64,000 bases of DNA from Bradyrhizobium jicamae (lineage in GTDB: Bacteria; Pseudomonadota; Alphaproteobacteria; Rhizobiales; Xanthobacteraceae): the NCBI RefSeq assembly GCF_001440395.1, contig NZ_LLXZ01000138.1, forward strand, positions 1 through 64,000, given 5' to 3'. Below are positions 11,807 through 20,708 of the stretch, one piece after another. Both the position numbers and the translations under genes were made by a program. Positions within the stretch are counted from its first letter, which is position 1, and each line of letters begins with the position of its first letter. The notes beneath the pieces were generated by a model. It searched no databases, was not told the origin of the DNA, and worked only from the letters and a program-made list of their open reading frames with translations.

Positions 11807-13793
11807 AGCTTTATCCTGAGCGCAAACGATCCCGTCTGATTCAGAAGCCCGGAAGGGCTGGTCTGCACGCCGTAGCGCAGGCTGAGATCCAGATTGTCCG
11901 TCCGCTGCGACGCCAGTCCGATGCCCGCCGAATAGAGCCAGGGCGACTGGCTGAATGCCGTGGTGACGAAGCTGTCGCCACCGGCCGCGAATGCCGCCGA
12001 TATCTGCAGCCGATTGTTGAGCAGATTGTAACCGGCCGCGCCGTCGGCAGTAAGCCAAAGGCGGTCGGCGATCCGATACGTGCCCTTCACGCCTGCACTC
12101 AGCATCAGTTCGCGATAGAGCTGCGACGCGACATTGAGGTTCAATCCGCCCGCGCCGCTTTCGCTGTAGGCACGGCTAAGCACCTGCGCGTAGTCGAGCC
12201 GCAGCGAGGGCAGCAGCGAAAGTCTCTCGTGGACCGGAATGAGCTGCTTGACCGCAACCCCGGCATGACCGGTATAGCTGAGATAATCGGCGGCGGCTGT
12301 GCTGCCTACGAACGAGAGCGAGCGGTTGACGCGGTTCTGATTGATGCCGCCATCGAGCAGGAAATCGATTTCGGTGCCAGGCCTCAGTGCATAGGCGCCA
12401 TAGAGCCCGAGTTGATAATTATCCAGCCCGAGCCGGTTGGGCACAGTCGGATCGCTGCCCGCGATGTTCTGATGCCCATACGAAAACAATCCGCCGAGCA
12501 CCGCTCGCGACGACACCGGCATATCGACGCCGGCTATGAGGCCGCCGCCATTCGCACGATATCCCGGCGCGCCATCATTGCTACCCTGGCTGGCGCCGCC
12601 GCCGAGCGGCTTGAGCCAGACATTTCGCTCTGTCGCCGTTCCGCCCGTGCGCAGGCCGTAGGCGTCATCAAGCCGGCCGTAGACGCTTTGCTGAAGCCCG
12701 CGTTGCGCGGCGTAGGTCGCCTGCGACGCCGCGCCTGCGAGCACGGGCAAGGTCTGGCTGATGGCATTCGAGAGCGCCGGCGCATCCAGGTTATCGAGAA
12801 TCGAAAACGTCGGCGCCATCGCGCCGGTCAACCCAAGCGGCGTCGACGCCATCTGGTCGAGCACAACAGCCGCACCTAGGCCCGCGCGGTTGTTCTGTCC
12901 TGCCAACACCTCGGCATAGGGCTGAACGAGAGAGATGTTGGCCCATCCTCCGGTCGGATTGCCGGAGAGATCGTAGGTGCTGACGAGCATTTGCGCACCC
13001 GACGCGTCGCCGGAGGCGGAGCCATAGAGGCTGGTGAGGTTGCCGCGCGACAGCGTGTTGAACAGCACCCGGCCCTCGGGGGTGATGGAGCTGAGCAGGG
13101 TGAAATTGCCGGCGTTACTTCCAGTGGGCGCCGCGCCGCTGCCCCAGAAGTATCCGTTCTGATAATCGCTCACCACGAAGCGACCTGGCGTCATGGTGCC
13201 GAACATCGAAGGGCTGGTGATGCGCCAGCGTCTGCCCGAGGTCCACGCCCATTTCGGCACCGAATTGGCCATCACGGGCTGCGGCGCCGGCGGCACGAAG
13301 GTCAGGGGATCATACGGGACCATGTAGGCCCAATGCGTGATCAAGAGGTTGTCGCCCGTGATCATCTGCATTTCCATCTGCGTCACGCCGTTGACGAGGC
13401 GCATCTGGCCGAGGCCTACGGTCACCACGCCGCCGCCGACCGGCGTGAACACCATGGTGATCTGTCCCGCGGTCGTGACAAAACCCTGGATCGTCGAATT
13501 CTCGGTATGCTGCGCCGGCCCGATCGCGAGTTGCGCGCTGCTGATACCGGTGAATGCGCCGTTGCTGGCCGTACCGAGCGACCACAGCGTCTGATCGCCG
13601 ATCGGAATCGGATTGGAGAAGCCGGTTCTCGGCGCGGCATAGGCCAGGAGTTGCGGGACCGACACATCCAATGCGAATTGGACAGCGCCGTATCCCAGAT
13701 CGCGGATTGCGCGAAGGCCGGTCCGCCCGCGCCCGCCATGATCAGGCCGGCCGCGCTTGTCAGCAAATGCAAGCAAATCCAGCGCGTCAGCAA
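11803..13793 (-). pseudogene. Autotransporter with frameshift after the signal peptide
   Basis: The C-terminal 270 residues or so form an autotransporter beta-barrel (NVWLKPLGGG, GGLFSYGHQNIAG, FLLDGGINQNRV, LLPSLRLDYAQVL), ending FALRIKL. The upstream passenger is not a known enzyme. The long frame lacks a signal peptide, but one is present in the neighbouring frame: WICLHLLTSAAGLIMAGAGG, then PAFAQSAIWDTALSNSHW. The two join if one base is added near 13667, giving SNSHWYVSVPQLLAY. The TTG at 13793 with GGAGG 8 bases upstream is the likely start. Either a true inactivating deletion or a sequencing error; if intact the product would be a surface-exposed protein. Confidence 0.75.
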
Positions 13794-13973
13794 CGTCACT
13801 TCCTCCGTGAAAGCTGTACAAGGGGACCGCGCAGATGCCTTGCATGCAGGCATTGCGGACATGGCCGTTACGGCCGAAAGTGCACCGTGCGCAGCGGCAT
13901 TGTCCTCCCATGTTCATGGGGGAACGGGTCGCCTCGAATCCAACCGTCGCAAGGGAAGCCCGGAAGCATCGCC

Positions 13974-14429
13974 ATGCCGCAACCCATCATCCGTCCTGTC
14001 CGACCGGACGAATATGACGAAGTCGCCCGGGTCTGGATGAACAGTTGGGTATCGACGGGACTGGAAGATGCCAGCGATGCCGTGCTCGCGAGATTGCGTG
14101 CACGCATTGCGATGGGAGCCGAGAAGGGCTCAAGCCTTTACGTCGCCGACGACAACGGAAAATTGGCGGCGATGCTCACGCTGCATCTGCCCGACCGTTA
14201 TCTCGATCAATTGTTCGTTGCGCCCGAATATCAGGGTGACGGTCTTGGACGCCAACTGCTTGCCTTCACACGGCAACAAATGCCTGACGAAATCTGGCTG
14301 CGCTGCGTGCGCGAGAATGAAAAAGCCTGGCGCTGGTACGAGCGCGAAGGTTTTGTGTTCGAGAAGGAGGAGGTCGAGCCGGCGATCGGCCGCGTTATGA
14401 AATATTATCGATGGCGGAAGGGCGACTGA
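13974..14429 (+). CDS. GNAT family N-acetyltransferase
   Basis: Small (151-residue) acetyl-CoA dependent acetyltransferase of unknown substrate. The fold markers are IRPVRPDEYDEVARVW at the start, the strand YLDQLFVAPEYQGDGLGRQL carrying the pyrophosphate loop (Q/RxxGxG/A form QGDGLG), and the C-terminal NEKAWRWYEREGFVFEKE. The ATG at 13974 starts the conserved region. It is divergent from the autotransporter and about 90 bases upstream of an exported unknown protein. Confidence 0.88.
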   Translation: MPQPIIRPVRPDEYDEVARVWMNSWVSTGLEDASDAVLARLRARIAMGAEKGSSLYVADDNGKLAAMLTLHLPDRYLDQLFVAPEYQGDGLGRQLLAFTRQQMPDEIWLRCVRENEKAWRWYEREGFVFEKEEVEPAIGRVMKYYRWRKGD

Positions 14430-14521
14430 TCCGAGGAGCGCGAAGCATCTTCGTGTTGCACGTCGTCTTCGCACGCTGTAGTTTCAAAATTCCAACGCGC
14501 GTCTTCCGTTATCGAGCTCCT

Positions 14522-15361
14522 ATGGTCAGAATATTCGTTGCCGCGACTTTGCTTGCATGCTTCGTCGTTTCAGCATCGGCACAAATCCCGTCGCCGCCGG
14601 GAGCGGCCACGCAAGCCGACACACCTGCTGTCAAGCCCGCCGCCAAGAAACCTGCACCGAAGAGCAAAGCCGCTGCCAAGCAGTCCGCGCCAGCCGAGAG
14701 CGGCCCATGCCAGATCGGTATCATCTCCGCGATCGGCGACAAGTTTGCCGTTCAGAAAGTCGGCCTTACCGTATTCGGGAACGAGCTGACGGAGGTACCC
14801 ATTCATGCGTGGGGTCTTGACGATCTCGTTGTCGCTCGCGTTCGCGCGGCCACCTCCGGCGTCAACGTGCGAAAGATCGCCTATTCCAAGGGCGCGTTCG
14901 AGCCATATTACCATCCTCCAACGAGGCTATTCCGGAACGACGACGAAGAGCTGACCTCCGTCGTCAGACAGATTGCGGCAAGTTCGAATTGTGCTCGCTA
15001 TTTCGTTTTCACGACCTACGCAGCACAGTTGCAGGGTACTAATCAGTCGCTCCCAGGCATTGGCGTGCTGCACCACGGCTCGGGACCCTTCAGCAACACG
15101 TCCCTGTTCGCCAATTTTGTGGTGAGGGTATTTGACGGCCAGAGTTTCGCCATCGCTAAAAGACCGTCGGCAGATCTGGGCGCCATCCTTGCGGGGAGCT
15201 TTGGACGCCTGGGACAAGACCCGCTCACCAAGCTTGAGGCCGAGGACTTCCCGGCATCGCCGGCGGACGCGGTCGCCAGTTCGACCCTGCGCGATCATAC
15301 CCGTGCCTTACTTGCAGCCAGACTGGACAAGGCGGTCGCGGCTTATCTCAAGCAGGAGTGA
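14522..15361 (+). CDS. Exported protein of unknown function
   Basis: I do not recognise this 279-residue protein. It has an N-terminal signal peptide (MVRIFVAATLLACFVVSASA, cleavage after the second Ala of ASA-Q), then about 45 residues rich in Ala, Lys and Pro, then a globular part from GPCQIGIISAIGDKFAVQKV onward. The linker suggests a periplasmic domain tethered to or spaced from the envelope. Start at 14522 is chosen because it begins the signal peptide. It lies between a GNAT gene and a GST gene on the same strand, with gaps that give no sign of an operon. Confidence 0.75.
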   Translation: MVRIFVAATLLACFVVSASAQIPSPPGAATQADTPAVKPAAKKPAPKSKAAAKQSAPAESGPCQIGIISAIGDKFAVQKVGLTVFGNELTEVPIHAWGLDDLVVARVRAATSGVNVRKIAYSKGAFEPYYHPPTRLFRNDDEELTSVVRQIAASSNCARYFVFTTYAAQLQGTNQSLPGIGVLHHGSGPFSNTSLFANFVVRVFDGQSFAIAKRPSADLGAILAGSFGRLGQDPLTKLEAEDFPASPADAVASSTLRDHTRALLAARLDKAVAAYLKQE

Positions 15362-15411
15362 GATCGCACCGACAGAACTCACCTTCGGCTAATCGGAAGA
15401 GGAGTTACAGA

Positions 15412-16008
15412 ATGATAAAGCTCTACTGGTCGCCCCGCTCGCGCTCGATCTCCGCCCTCTGGCTGCTCGAAGAAAGCGGGCTGCCTTACGAGCGGGTGCT
15501 TACCGACATCACCACGGGCGCGCAGAAGACGCCGGAATATCTCGCGATCAATCCGATGGGCAAGGTGCCGGGGCTGAAGGACGGCGACGCCGCGCTCGGC
15601 GAAGCGGCGGCGATTTGCGCCTACATTGCCGACCGCTATCCGGAAACCAACCTCGCGCCGGCGGCAACCGATCCGCTGCGGGCGCGGTATCTGCAATGGC
15701 TGTTCTTTTCGCCTGCCTGCATCGAACCGGCGCTGATCCAGCTTTTCACCAAGCTCGAAGTGCCGCCGAGCACGGCGGCGTGGGGAAGCGCCGCGCAGAC
15801 CCTCGACGTGCTCGATGCCGCGTTGCAGAAGGGGCCATGGATTCTCGGCGAAAAATTTTCGGCCGCCGACATCATGCTCGGCTCAGGCCTGAACTTCGCG
15901 GTGCGCCTGTTCAAGATGGTGCCGCCGCGGCCTTCGTTCGATGCCTATATCGACCGCTGCGTGGCGCGCCCGGCGTTTCAACGCGCGGAAAAGATCGCCG
16001 CGGGGTGA
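15412..16008 (+). CDS. Glutathione S-transferase family protein
   Basis: Cytosolic GST-like protein of 198 residues. The N-terminal thioredoxin-like half (MIKLYWSPRSRSISALWLLE, then AINPMGKVPGLKDGDAALGE with the cis-Pro VPGL) binds glutathione; the C-terminal helical half has the conserved PWILGEKFSAADIMLGSGL. AGAGGAG precedes the ATG. The role, detoxification or another thiol transfer, cannot be told from the sequence. Confidence 0.92.
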   Translation: MIKLYWSPRSRSISALWLLEESGLPYERVLTDITTGAQKTPEYLAINPMGKVPGLKDGDAALGEAAAICAYIADRYPETNLAPAATDPLRARYLQWLFFSPACIEPALIQLFTKLEVPPSTAAWGSAAQTLDVLDAALQKGPWILGEKFSAADIMLGSGLNFAVRLFKMVPPRPSFDAYIDRCVARPAFQRAEKIAAG

Positions 16009-16010
16009 AT

Positions 16011-16106
16011 CGTAGGGTGGGCAAAGCGGAGCGTGCCCACCATTTTGGAGGCGCGTTCGGGGATAGATGGTGGGCACGTCGCTAACGCTCCTTTGCCCAC
16101 CCTACG
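16011..16106. repeat. GTAGGGTGGGCAAAG inverted-repeat element, copy A
   Basis: CGTAGGGTGGGCAAAG at 16011-16026 is the perfect inverse of CTTTGCCCACCCTACG at 16091-16106, with a second inner inverted pair around GTGCCCACCA / TGGTGGGCAC. Copies at 20059-20153 and 41364-41457 share both arms. All three lie in intergenic DNA between a gene end and the next gene. Confidence 0.9.
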
Positions 16107-16117
16107 AAAACTGTAAA

Positions 16118-16141
16118 ACAACCCCATGCAAAGTAGAGTGG
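16118..16141. repeat. 24 bp direct repeat trailing element A
   Basis: The sequence beginning ACAACCCCATGCAAAGTAGA is repeated exactly at 41495-41518, in each case some 12 to 37 bases after a copy of the GTAGGGTGGGCAAAG element. It is absent after copy B. It may be part of a larger composite element. Confidence 0.75.
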
Positions 16142-16154
16142 TTTCCCGCGCGGC

Positions 16155-17324
16155 TCATGTGACGACGCGAGGGTCCACGTCCTGTGAGTAATCGACACCG
16201 TCGATGCCAAAGCCGAACAGGCGAAGGAATTGGCTGCTGTATTCTGGAAGGTCTGCCAATTCGCCGAGCGTTTCCGTGGAAAGCAGCGGCCATCGTCGCA
16301 ACACTTCCGCCTGAACTTCTGATGAAAGCTCCCAGTCGTCGACCCTGAGGCGCTGGGCCTCGTCAAGTTCGGCACCCGAGCCAAGGCTAGTTCGGAACAG
16401 GCGATCGATCTGCTCGATGCATCCTTCATGATTGCCGAGCTGCTTCATCACCTTGAACAGCACCGTCCCATAGAGCGGCACTACCGGAATGGCGGAGCTT
16501 GCCTGGGTGACGACGGCCTTCAGCGCCACCACGCGGGCCGCGTCCTGCCCGAGCCGGCCCCGGATCGCTTCCGCCTTGCGGTCGAGATCGACCTTGGCGC
16601 GACCCAGCGTGCCGTTCCAGTAGATCGGCCACGTCAGTTCGCTGCCGATATAGGTGTAGTTCAGCGTCCGGAAGCCCGGCGCCAGCACACCGGCATCCGC
16701 GAGCTGGTCGATCCAGCGCTTCCAGTCATCGCCGCCCATCACCGCTACCGTTGCGGTCGCTTCATCCTCGCTCGCCGGCGCAATGGTCGTCTCATAGACC
16801 TCGCCGGTTTCGGTATTGAGGGTCTTGATTTCGACGGGAGCGCCGAGCGGCTTGATCGCCGAGCGCCAGGTCTTGCCCGTGACCGGATCGGTCCGAACCG
16901 GAGCCGCCATGCTGTAGACCAGCATGTCGAGCTGTCCGAACTTTTCGCGCACATTGTCGATGAAGGTCTTCTTCAACTCGTCGGAGAAGGCGTCGCCCTC
17001 GAGCGTGAGGGGAGATCGTCCGACCTTCTCGGCCTCGATCTCGAATGCGCGGTTGTTGTACCAGCCGGCGCTGCCTGTTCGCGTTGCCGTGGGCTCGCGC
17101 TCCAGCGACACGCCGATGGTCTCGGCGCCGCCTGCGAAGGTCGCAACGATGCGGCTCGCGAGACCATAGCCCGTCGAACATCCCAGCACGGCGACGCGCT
17201 TGGGGAATTCCGGAACAGCCCCCTGGCGGAGAACATAGGCGATCTGCTCGCGGACATTCCTGGCGCAGCCGACAGGATGTGCCGTCGTGCAGATGAAGCC
17301 TCGCACGCGCGGTTCAATGATCAT
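16155..17324 (-). CDS. fabV: Enoyl-ACP (trans-2-enoyl-CoA) reductase FabV
   Basis: FabV reduces enoyl thioesters with NADH, the last step of the fatty acid elongation cycle. The 389-residue product has the FabV hallmarks: IIEPRVRGFICTTAHPVGC at the start, the GCSTGYGLASRIVATFAGGA nucleotide site, and the active-site Tyr-(8)-Lys spacing in YWNGTLGRAK, which separates FabV from FabI (spacing 6). Start at 17324 fits the conserved opening. It follows fabA and fabB on the same strand, with an 83 bp gap after fabB. FabV enzymes are typically insensitive to triclosan. Confidence 0.95.
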   Translation of the reverse strand: MIIEPRVRGFICTTAHPVGCARNVREQIAYVLRQGAVPEFPKRVAVLGCSTGYGLASRIVATFAGGAETIGVSLEREPTATRTGSAGWYNNRAFEIEAEKVGRSPLTLEGDAFSDELKKTFIDNVREKFGQLDMLVYSMAAPVRTDPVTGKTWRSAIKPLGAPVEIKTLNTETGEVYETTIAPASEDEATATVAVMGGDDWKRWIDQLADAGVLAPGFRTLNYTYIGSELTWPIYWNGTLGRAKVDLDRKAEAIRGRLGQDAARVVALKAVVTQASSAIPVVPLYGTVLFKVMKQLGNHEGCIEQIDRLFRTSLGSGAELDEAQRLRVDDWELSSEVQAEVLRRWPLLSTETLGELADLPEYSSQFLRLFGFGIDGVDYSQDVDPRVVT

Positions 17325-17407
17325 GCTTACCCCGTTTCGGATTGTAGCAGCGTCCCGCCCGCCGCCTGCCGATCTCTCGACGCAAGCGAGGAGGGCTAAA
17401 AACGAAA

Positions 17408-18631
17408 TTACGCATCCATCCGCTTGAACACCAGCGTGGCGTTGGTGCCGCCGAAGCCGAAGGAGTTCGACAACACGGTGCCGAGCTTGGCGTTGTCGAT
17501 GCGCTTGCGCACGATCGGCATGTCGGCAAACACCGGATCGAGCTCGGTGATGTGGGCGCTTTCGCAGACGAAGCCGTTGTTCATCATCAGCAGCGAATAG
17601 ATCGCTTCCTGCACACCGGTGGCGCCGAGCGAATGACCGGTCAGCGCCTTGGTCGCCGAGATCGGCGGGCACTTGTCGCCGGTGCCGAACACTTTCCGGA
17701 TCGCCTCGATTTCCGGGGGATCGCCGGCCGGCGTCGAGGTCGCGTGCGGATTGATGTAGTCGACCGGCGTCTTCACCGTCGACAGCGCCATGCGCATGCA
17801 GCGCTCGGCGCCTTCGCCCGACGGCGCGACCATGTCGTAGCCATCGGAGGTCGCGCCATAGCCGACGACCTCGGCGTAGATTTTCGCGCCGCGCGCCTTG
17901 GCGTGCTCGAGCTCTTCCAGCACGACGACGCCGGCGCCGCCGGCGATGACGAAGCCGTCACGGCTGACGTCGTAGGGACGCGAGGCGGTGGCCGGCGTAT
18001 CGTTGTATTTCGAGGACATCGCGCCCATCGCGTCGAACAGGACCGACAGCGACCAGTCGAGCTCCTCGCAGCCGCCCGCGAAGATCACATCCTGCTTGCC
18101 GATCTGGATCGTCTCATAGGCATTGCCGATGCAATGGTTCGAGGTCGCGCAGGCCGACGAGATCGAATAGTTGACGCCCTTGATCTTGAACCAGGTCGCA
18201 AGCGTGGCAGACGCGGTCGACGACATCGCCTTCGGCACTGCAAACGGTCCGACCCGCTTCGGACCCTTGCTGCGGGTGATGTCGGCGGATTCGACAATGG
18301 TGCGCGCGGACGGCCCGCCCGAGCCCATGATGATGCCGGTGCGAACGTCGGACACTTCCGCCGGCGTCAGGCCGGAATCCTGGATAGCCTGCTCCATAGC
18401 GATGTGATTCCAGGCCGCGCCCTCGCCGAGGAAGCGCATTGCGCGCCGATCGATGACGTCAGCCGGATTGATGGTCGGTGCGCCCTGCACCTGCGAACGA
18501 AAACCCATCTCGGCGTACTTCTCCGCGCGCTTGATGCCGGATTTCGCGTCGTGAAGGCTCGCAAGCACTTCCTGGGTGTTGTTTCCGATGGACGAGACAA
18601 TGCCCATCCCCGTAATGACAACCCGCTTCAT
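17408..18631 (-). CDS. fabB: 3-oxoacyl-ACP synthase I
   Basis: FabB condenses malonyl-ACP with acyl-ACP and is needed to elongate the cis-3-decenoyl intermediate in unsaturated fatty acid synthesis. The 407-residue thiolase-fold enzyme has the catalytic Cys in SISSACATSNHCIGNAYE, His in INPHATSTPAGD, His in KALTGHSLGATG, and the GFGGTNATL end motif. Assignment as FabB rather than FabF rests on its place next to fabA and on the ACATSNHCIG sequence. It is 62 bp downstream of fabA. Confidence 0.95.
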   Translation of the reverse strand: MKRVVITGMGIVSSIGNNTQEVLASLHDAKSGIKRAEKYAEMGFRSQVQGAPTINPADVIDRRAMRFLGEGAAWNHIAMEQAIQDSGLTPAEVSDVRTGIIMGSGGPSARTIVESADITRSKGPKRVGPFAVPKAMSSTASATLATWFKIKGVNYSISSACATSNHCIGNAYETIQIGKQDVIFAGGCEELDWSLSVLFDAMGAMSSKYNDTPATASRPYDVSRDGFVIAGGAGVVVLEELEHAKARGAKIYAEVVGYGATSDGYDMVAPSGEGAERCMRMALSTVKTPVDYINPHATSTPAGDPPEIEAIRKVFGTGDKCPPISATKALTGHSLGATGVQEAIYSLLMMNNGFVCESAHITELDPVFADMPIVRKRIDNAKLGTVLSNSFGFGGTNATLVFKRMDA

Positions 18632-18693
18632 GATCGCCTCGCCCTACCGTTTCGTTCGTCTGTGAAATATGTTCGTTGTGCAGTCGCGCCATT

Positions 18694-19215
18694 TTAGCCT
18701 GGCGCGGTGCCCTGCTTGAACAGCCCGACCTTCAGGTCCTTGGCGCGATAGATAATCTCGCCATCCATGGAAAGCCAGCCGTCGCCGACGCCGAGCACCA
18801 GCTTTGAACGCATCACGCGCTTCATGTCGATGTTGTACACAACCTTGCGGGCGTTCGGCAGCACCTGGCCGGAGAACTTCAATTCTCCGAGCCCCAGCGC
18901 GCGGCCGCGTCCCTCGCCGCCGATCCAGCCGAGGTAGAATCCGACCATCTGCCACATCGCGTCCAGGCCGAGACAGCCCGGCATGACCGGATCATTCTTG
19001 AAATGGCACCCGAAAAACCAGAGGTCCGGCGTCACATCGAGCTCGGCGCGGATCAGGCCCTTGCCGAATTCGCCGCCCTTGTCGGTAATCTCGGTGATGC
19101 GGTCGAACATCAGCATCGGCGGCAGCGGCAATTGGGCATTGCCCGGGCCGAACATCTCGCCGCGGCCACAGGCCAGTAGGTCCTCGTATTCATAACCGCT
19201 GCGGCGATCCAGCAT
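18694..19215 (-). CDS. fabA: 3-hydroxydecanoyl-ACP dehydratase/isomerase
   Basis: FabA dehydrates 3-hydroxydecanoyl-ACP and isomerises trans-2 to cis-3-decenoyl-ACP, starting anaerobic unsaturated fatty acid synthesis. The 173-residue product has the active-site His in FFGCHFKNDPVMPGCLGLDA, where the Asp of LGLDAMWQ completes the dyad, and the standard hot-dog fold length. It is first in fabA-fabB-fabV and divergent from irr across a 337 bp region. Confidence 0.97.
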   Translation of the reverse strand: MLDRRSGYEYEDLLACGRGEMFGPGNAQLPLPPMLMFDRITEITDKGGEFGKGLIRAELDVTPDLWFFGCHFKNDPVMPGCLGLDAMWQMVGFYLGWIGGEGRGRALGLGELKFSGQVLPNARKVVYNIDMKRVMRSKLVLGVGDGWLSMDGEIIYRAKDLKVGLFKQGTAPG

Positions 19216-19552
19216 CGTATTCAGCCTTTACCTTAGATGTCCCGATGGAGCGCTTTTTGAGCGAACCGGACCCGTTTTCCCGACGGAAACGTTTGTTCCC
19301 GCAATTTGGCGCTACTTAGGGTGCTATCGGCATTAGCCTCTGCCGAAATCGCATATGTGGTCCGCGCGCTCTGTAACATAGGCATTAGGGCCCGGGAAAG
19401 CACCGGAACGGGCTAAAACGCCGCGTTGGGCGCGCTTGTTCCGCCCTCACCTTGGGTCGGTTCTAGTTGCGAAAAACTTGCATCTACCTGATTTCCTTTT
19501 ATATTGGGCAAGATTATTGCCCAAGTTAGCGCGTGTGGTATCCGAAGTGGAC
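19216..19552. promoter_or_regulatory. fabA-irr divergent control region
   Basis: Without a gene for 337 bp. Two features stand out. TTGCGAAAAACTTGCATC at 19467-19484 has a TGCGAA and a TGCATC half-site; the Bradyrhizobium Fur protein is reported to bind direct-repeat hexamers related to TGCATC in the irr promoter. TTGGGCAA (19504-19511) and TTGCCCAA (19517-19524) form a perfect 8 bp inverted repeat with a 5 bp spacer, 29 bp before the irr ATG. Near 19270-19290 there is a CCCGTTTTCCCGACGG stretch of no known meaning. Confidence 0.45.
19504..19524 (+). promoter_or_regulatory. Perfect inverted repeat upstream of irr (possible operator)
   Basis: TTGGGCAA-GATTA-TTGCCCAA, located 29 bp before the irr start codon and embedded in an AT-rich patch that could hold the promoter. 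No T tract follows, so it is a poor terminator. Binding by Irr itself or by another dimeric regulator is possible; nothing in the sequence decides. Confidence 0.4.
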
Positions 19553-20044
19553 ATGAACGACCAAGCCTCGCCCCTGAACGACGATGGTATCGATCCGGCC
19601 GCCCGTGCCGCCGGACATCAGCCGGCGTTGACCGGTTGTCCCTGGCACGACGTCAACGAAATGTTGCAGGCCGCGGGTCTCAGGCCCACCCGGCAGCGCA
19701 TGGCTTTGGGCTGGCTGCTGTTCGGCAAGGGCGCCCGCCATCTGACGGCGGAAATGCTGTACGAGGAAGCGACGCTGGCCAAGGTCCCGGTCTCGCTCGC
19801 CACCGTCTACAACACGCTCAACCAGCTCACCGATGCCGGCCTGCTGCGCCAGGTCTCGGTCGACGGCACCAAGACCTATTTCGACACCAACGTCACCGCA
19901 CACCACCACTTCTATCTCGAGAACAACCACGAGCTGGTCGACATTCCCGATCCGCATCTGGTGCTGTCGAAGATGCCCGACGTGCCCGAGGGTTACGAGA
20001 TCGCTCGCATCGACATGGTCGTGCGGCTGCGCAAGAAGCGCTGA
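19553..20044 (+). CDS. irr: Iron response regulator Irr
   Basis: Irr is a Fur-superfamily regulator that controls heme and iron genes and, in Bradyrhizobium, is degraded when it binds heme. With the ATG at 19553 the product has 163 residues, and the heme regulatory motif GCPWHD puts Cys at 29 and the His triplet of TAHHHFYLENNHEL at 117-119, matching the published B. japonicum positions, which supports this start. The DNA-binding half is LRPTRQRMALGWLLFGKGAR to SLATVYNTLNQLTDAGLLRQ. The upstream region holds likely operators. Confidence 0.97.
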   Translation: MNDQASPLNDDGIDPAARAAGHQPALTGCPWHDVNEMLQAAGLRPTRQRMALGWLLFGKGARHLTAEMLYEEATLAKVPVSLATVYNTLNQLTDAGLLRQVSVDGTKTYFDTNVTAHHHFYLENNHELVDIPDPHLVLSKMPDVPEGYEIARIDMVVRLRKKR

Positions 20045-20058
20045 CCTCCGCATAAGCT

Positions 20059-20153
20059 CGTAGGGTGGGCAAAGGCGCATTTGCGCCGTGCCCACGGTCT
20101 ATCCGAAATCGCGAATAGAGATGGTGGGCACGCTTCGCTTTGCCCACCCTACG
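20059..20153. repeat. GTAGGGTGGGCAAAG inverted-repeat element, copy B
   Basis: CGTAGGGTGGGCAAAG at 20059-20074 and its inverse at 20138-20153 bracket inner arms GCGCATTTGCGC and GTGCCCAC / GTGGGCAC. It lies between the convergent irr and SH3-protein genes. It shares both arms with the copies at 16011 and 41364 and the inner GGCGCATTTGCGCC with the latter. Confidence 0.9.
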
Positions 20154-20180
20154 GCTCTGCGCAAGACGCGGGTGCGCGCC

Positions 20181-20708
20181 TCAATCCACCTTCTCATCGG
20201 CGTAAACGCCCCACAGGCGCTGCTGCTCGATCCAGCCGTCAAAGCCGTTGCCGATCACGCGGCACCAGCCATTGGTGCATTTCTTGACCTGGGCGACGAC
20301 GCCGGCCTGCAGGCGGGCCGCAATCGCGCTGGTCCGATCGGGACGATCATAGAGCGATGCCAGCTCGTCCTTGGTTTTCATGGTCACCACCGCAGTGCGG
20401 CGGCCGGACAACAGCGAATGATAGACCCAGCCCTCGGATCCTTCGGAATCGCGCACGCGGCGCCAGTTCTCGAACTCGGCCGTGATTTCGACCGGCAGGC
20501 CCGAGCGGGTGTAGACCCAGGCGACATCATTGTCCTTGGTCGGACCGGCCCGCACATTCACATGATCGGACTTGAGGCTGACATAGCGCGGCACCGGCAG
20601 GCCGCTCGTGGTGGCGGCCGAATCCTTGGCCGAAAATCCTGTGCTGACGGAAGCGACAAGCCAGCACCCCACCAGCAACGCGACCGAACAGAAACGCCTC
20701 AACGCCAT
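20181..20708 (-). CDS. Exported bacterial SH3-domain protein
   Basis: 175-residue periplasmic protein. A signal peptide (MALRRFCSVALLVGCWLVAS) is followed by two SH3-like repeats: YVSLKSDHVNVRAGPTKDND with GSEGWVYHSLLSG, then LYDRPDRTSAIAARLQAGVV with GNGFDGWIEQQRLWGVY. Such domains bind cell wall peptides or metals; the family is often annotated as an SH3 type 3 or RNA-binding-like protein in rhizobia. Start at 20708 has AGGAGA upstream. It stands alone and converges with irr. Confidence 0.88.
   Translation of the reverse strand: MALRRFCSVALLVGCWLVASVSTGFSAKDSAATTSGLPVPRYVSLKSDHVNVRAGPTKDNDVAWVYTRSGLPVEITAEFENWRRVRDSEGSEGWVYHSLLSGRRTAVVTMKTKDELASLYDRPDRTSAIAARLQAGVVAQVKKCTNGWCRVIGNGFDGWIEQQRLWGVYADEKVD

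Noticed and set aside
19504..19524. Inverted repeat as a terminator
   Set aside because: It lies upstream of irr with no U tract; an operator or leader structure is more likely.
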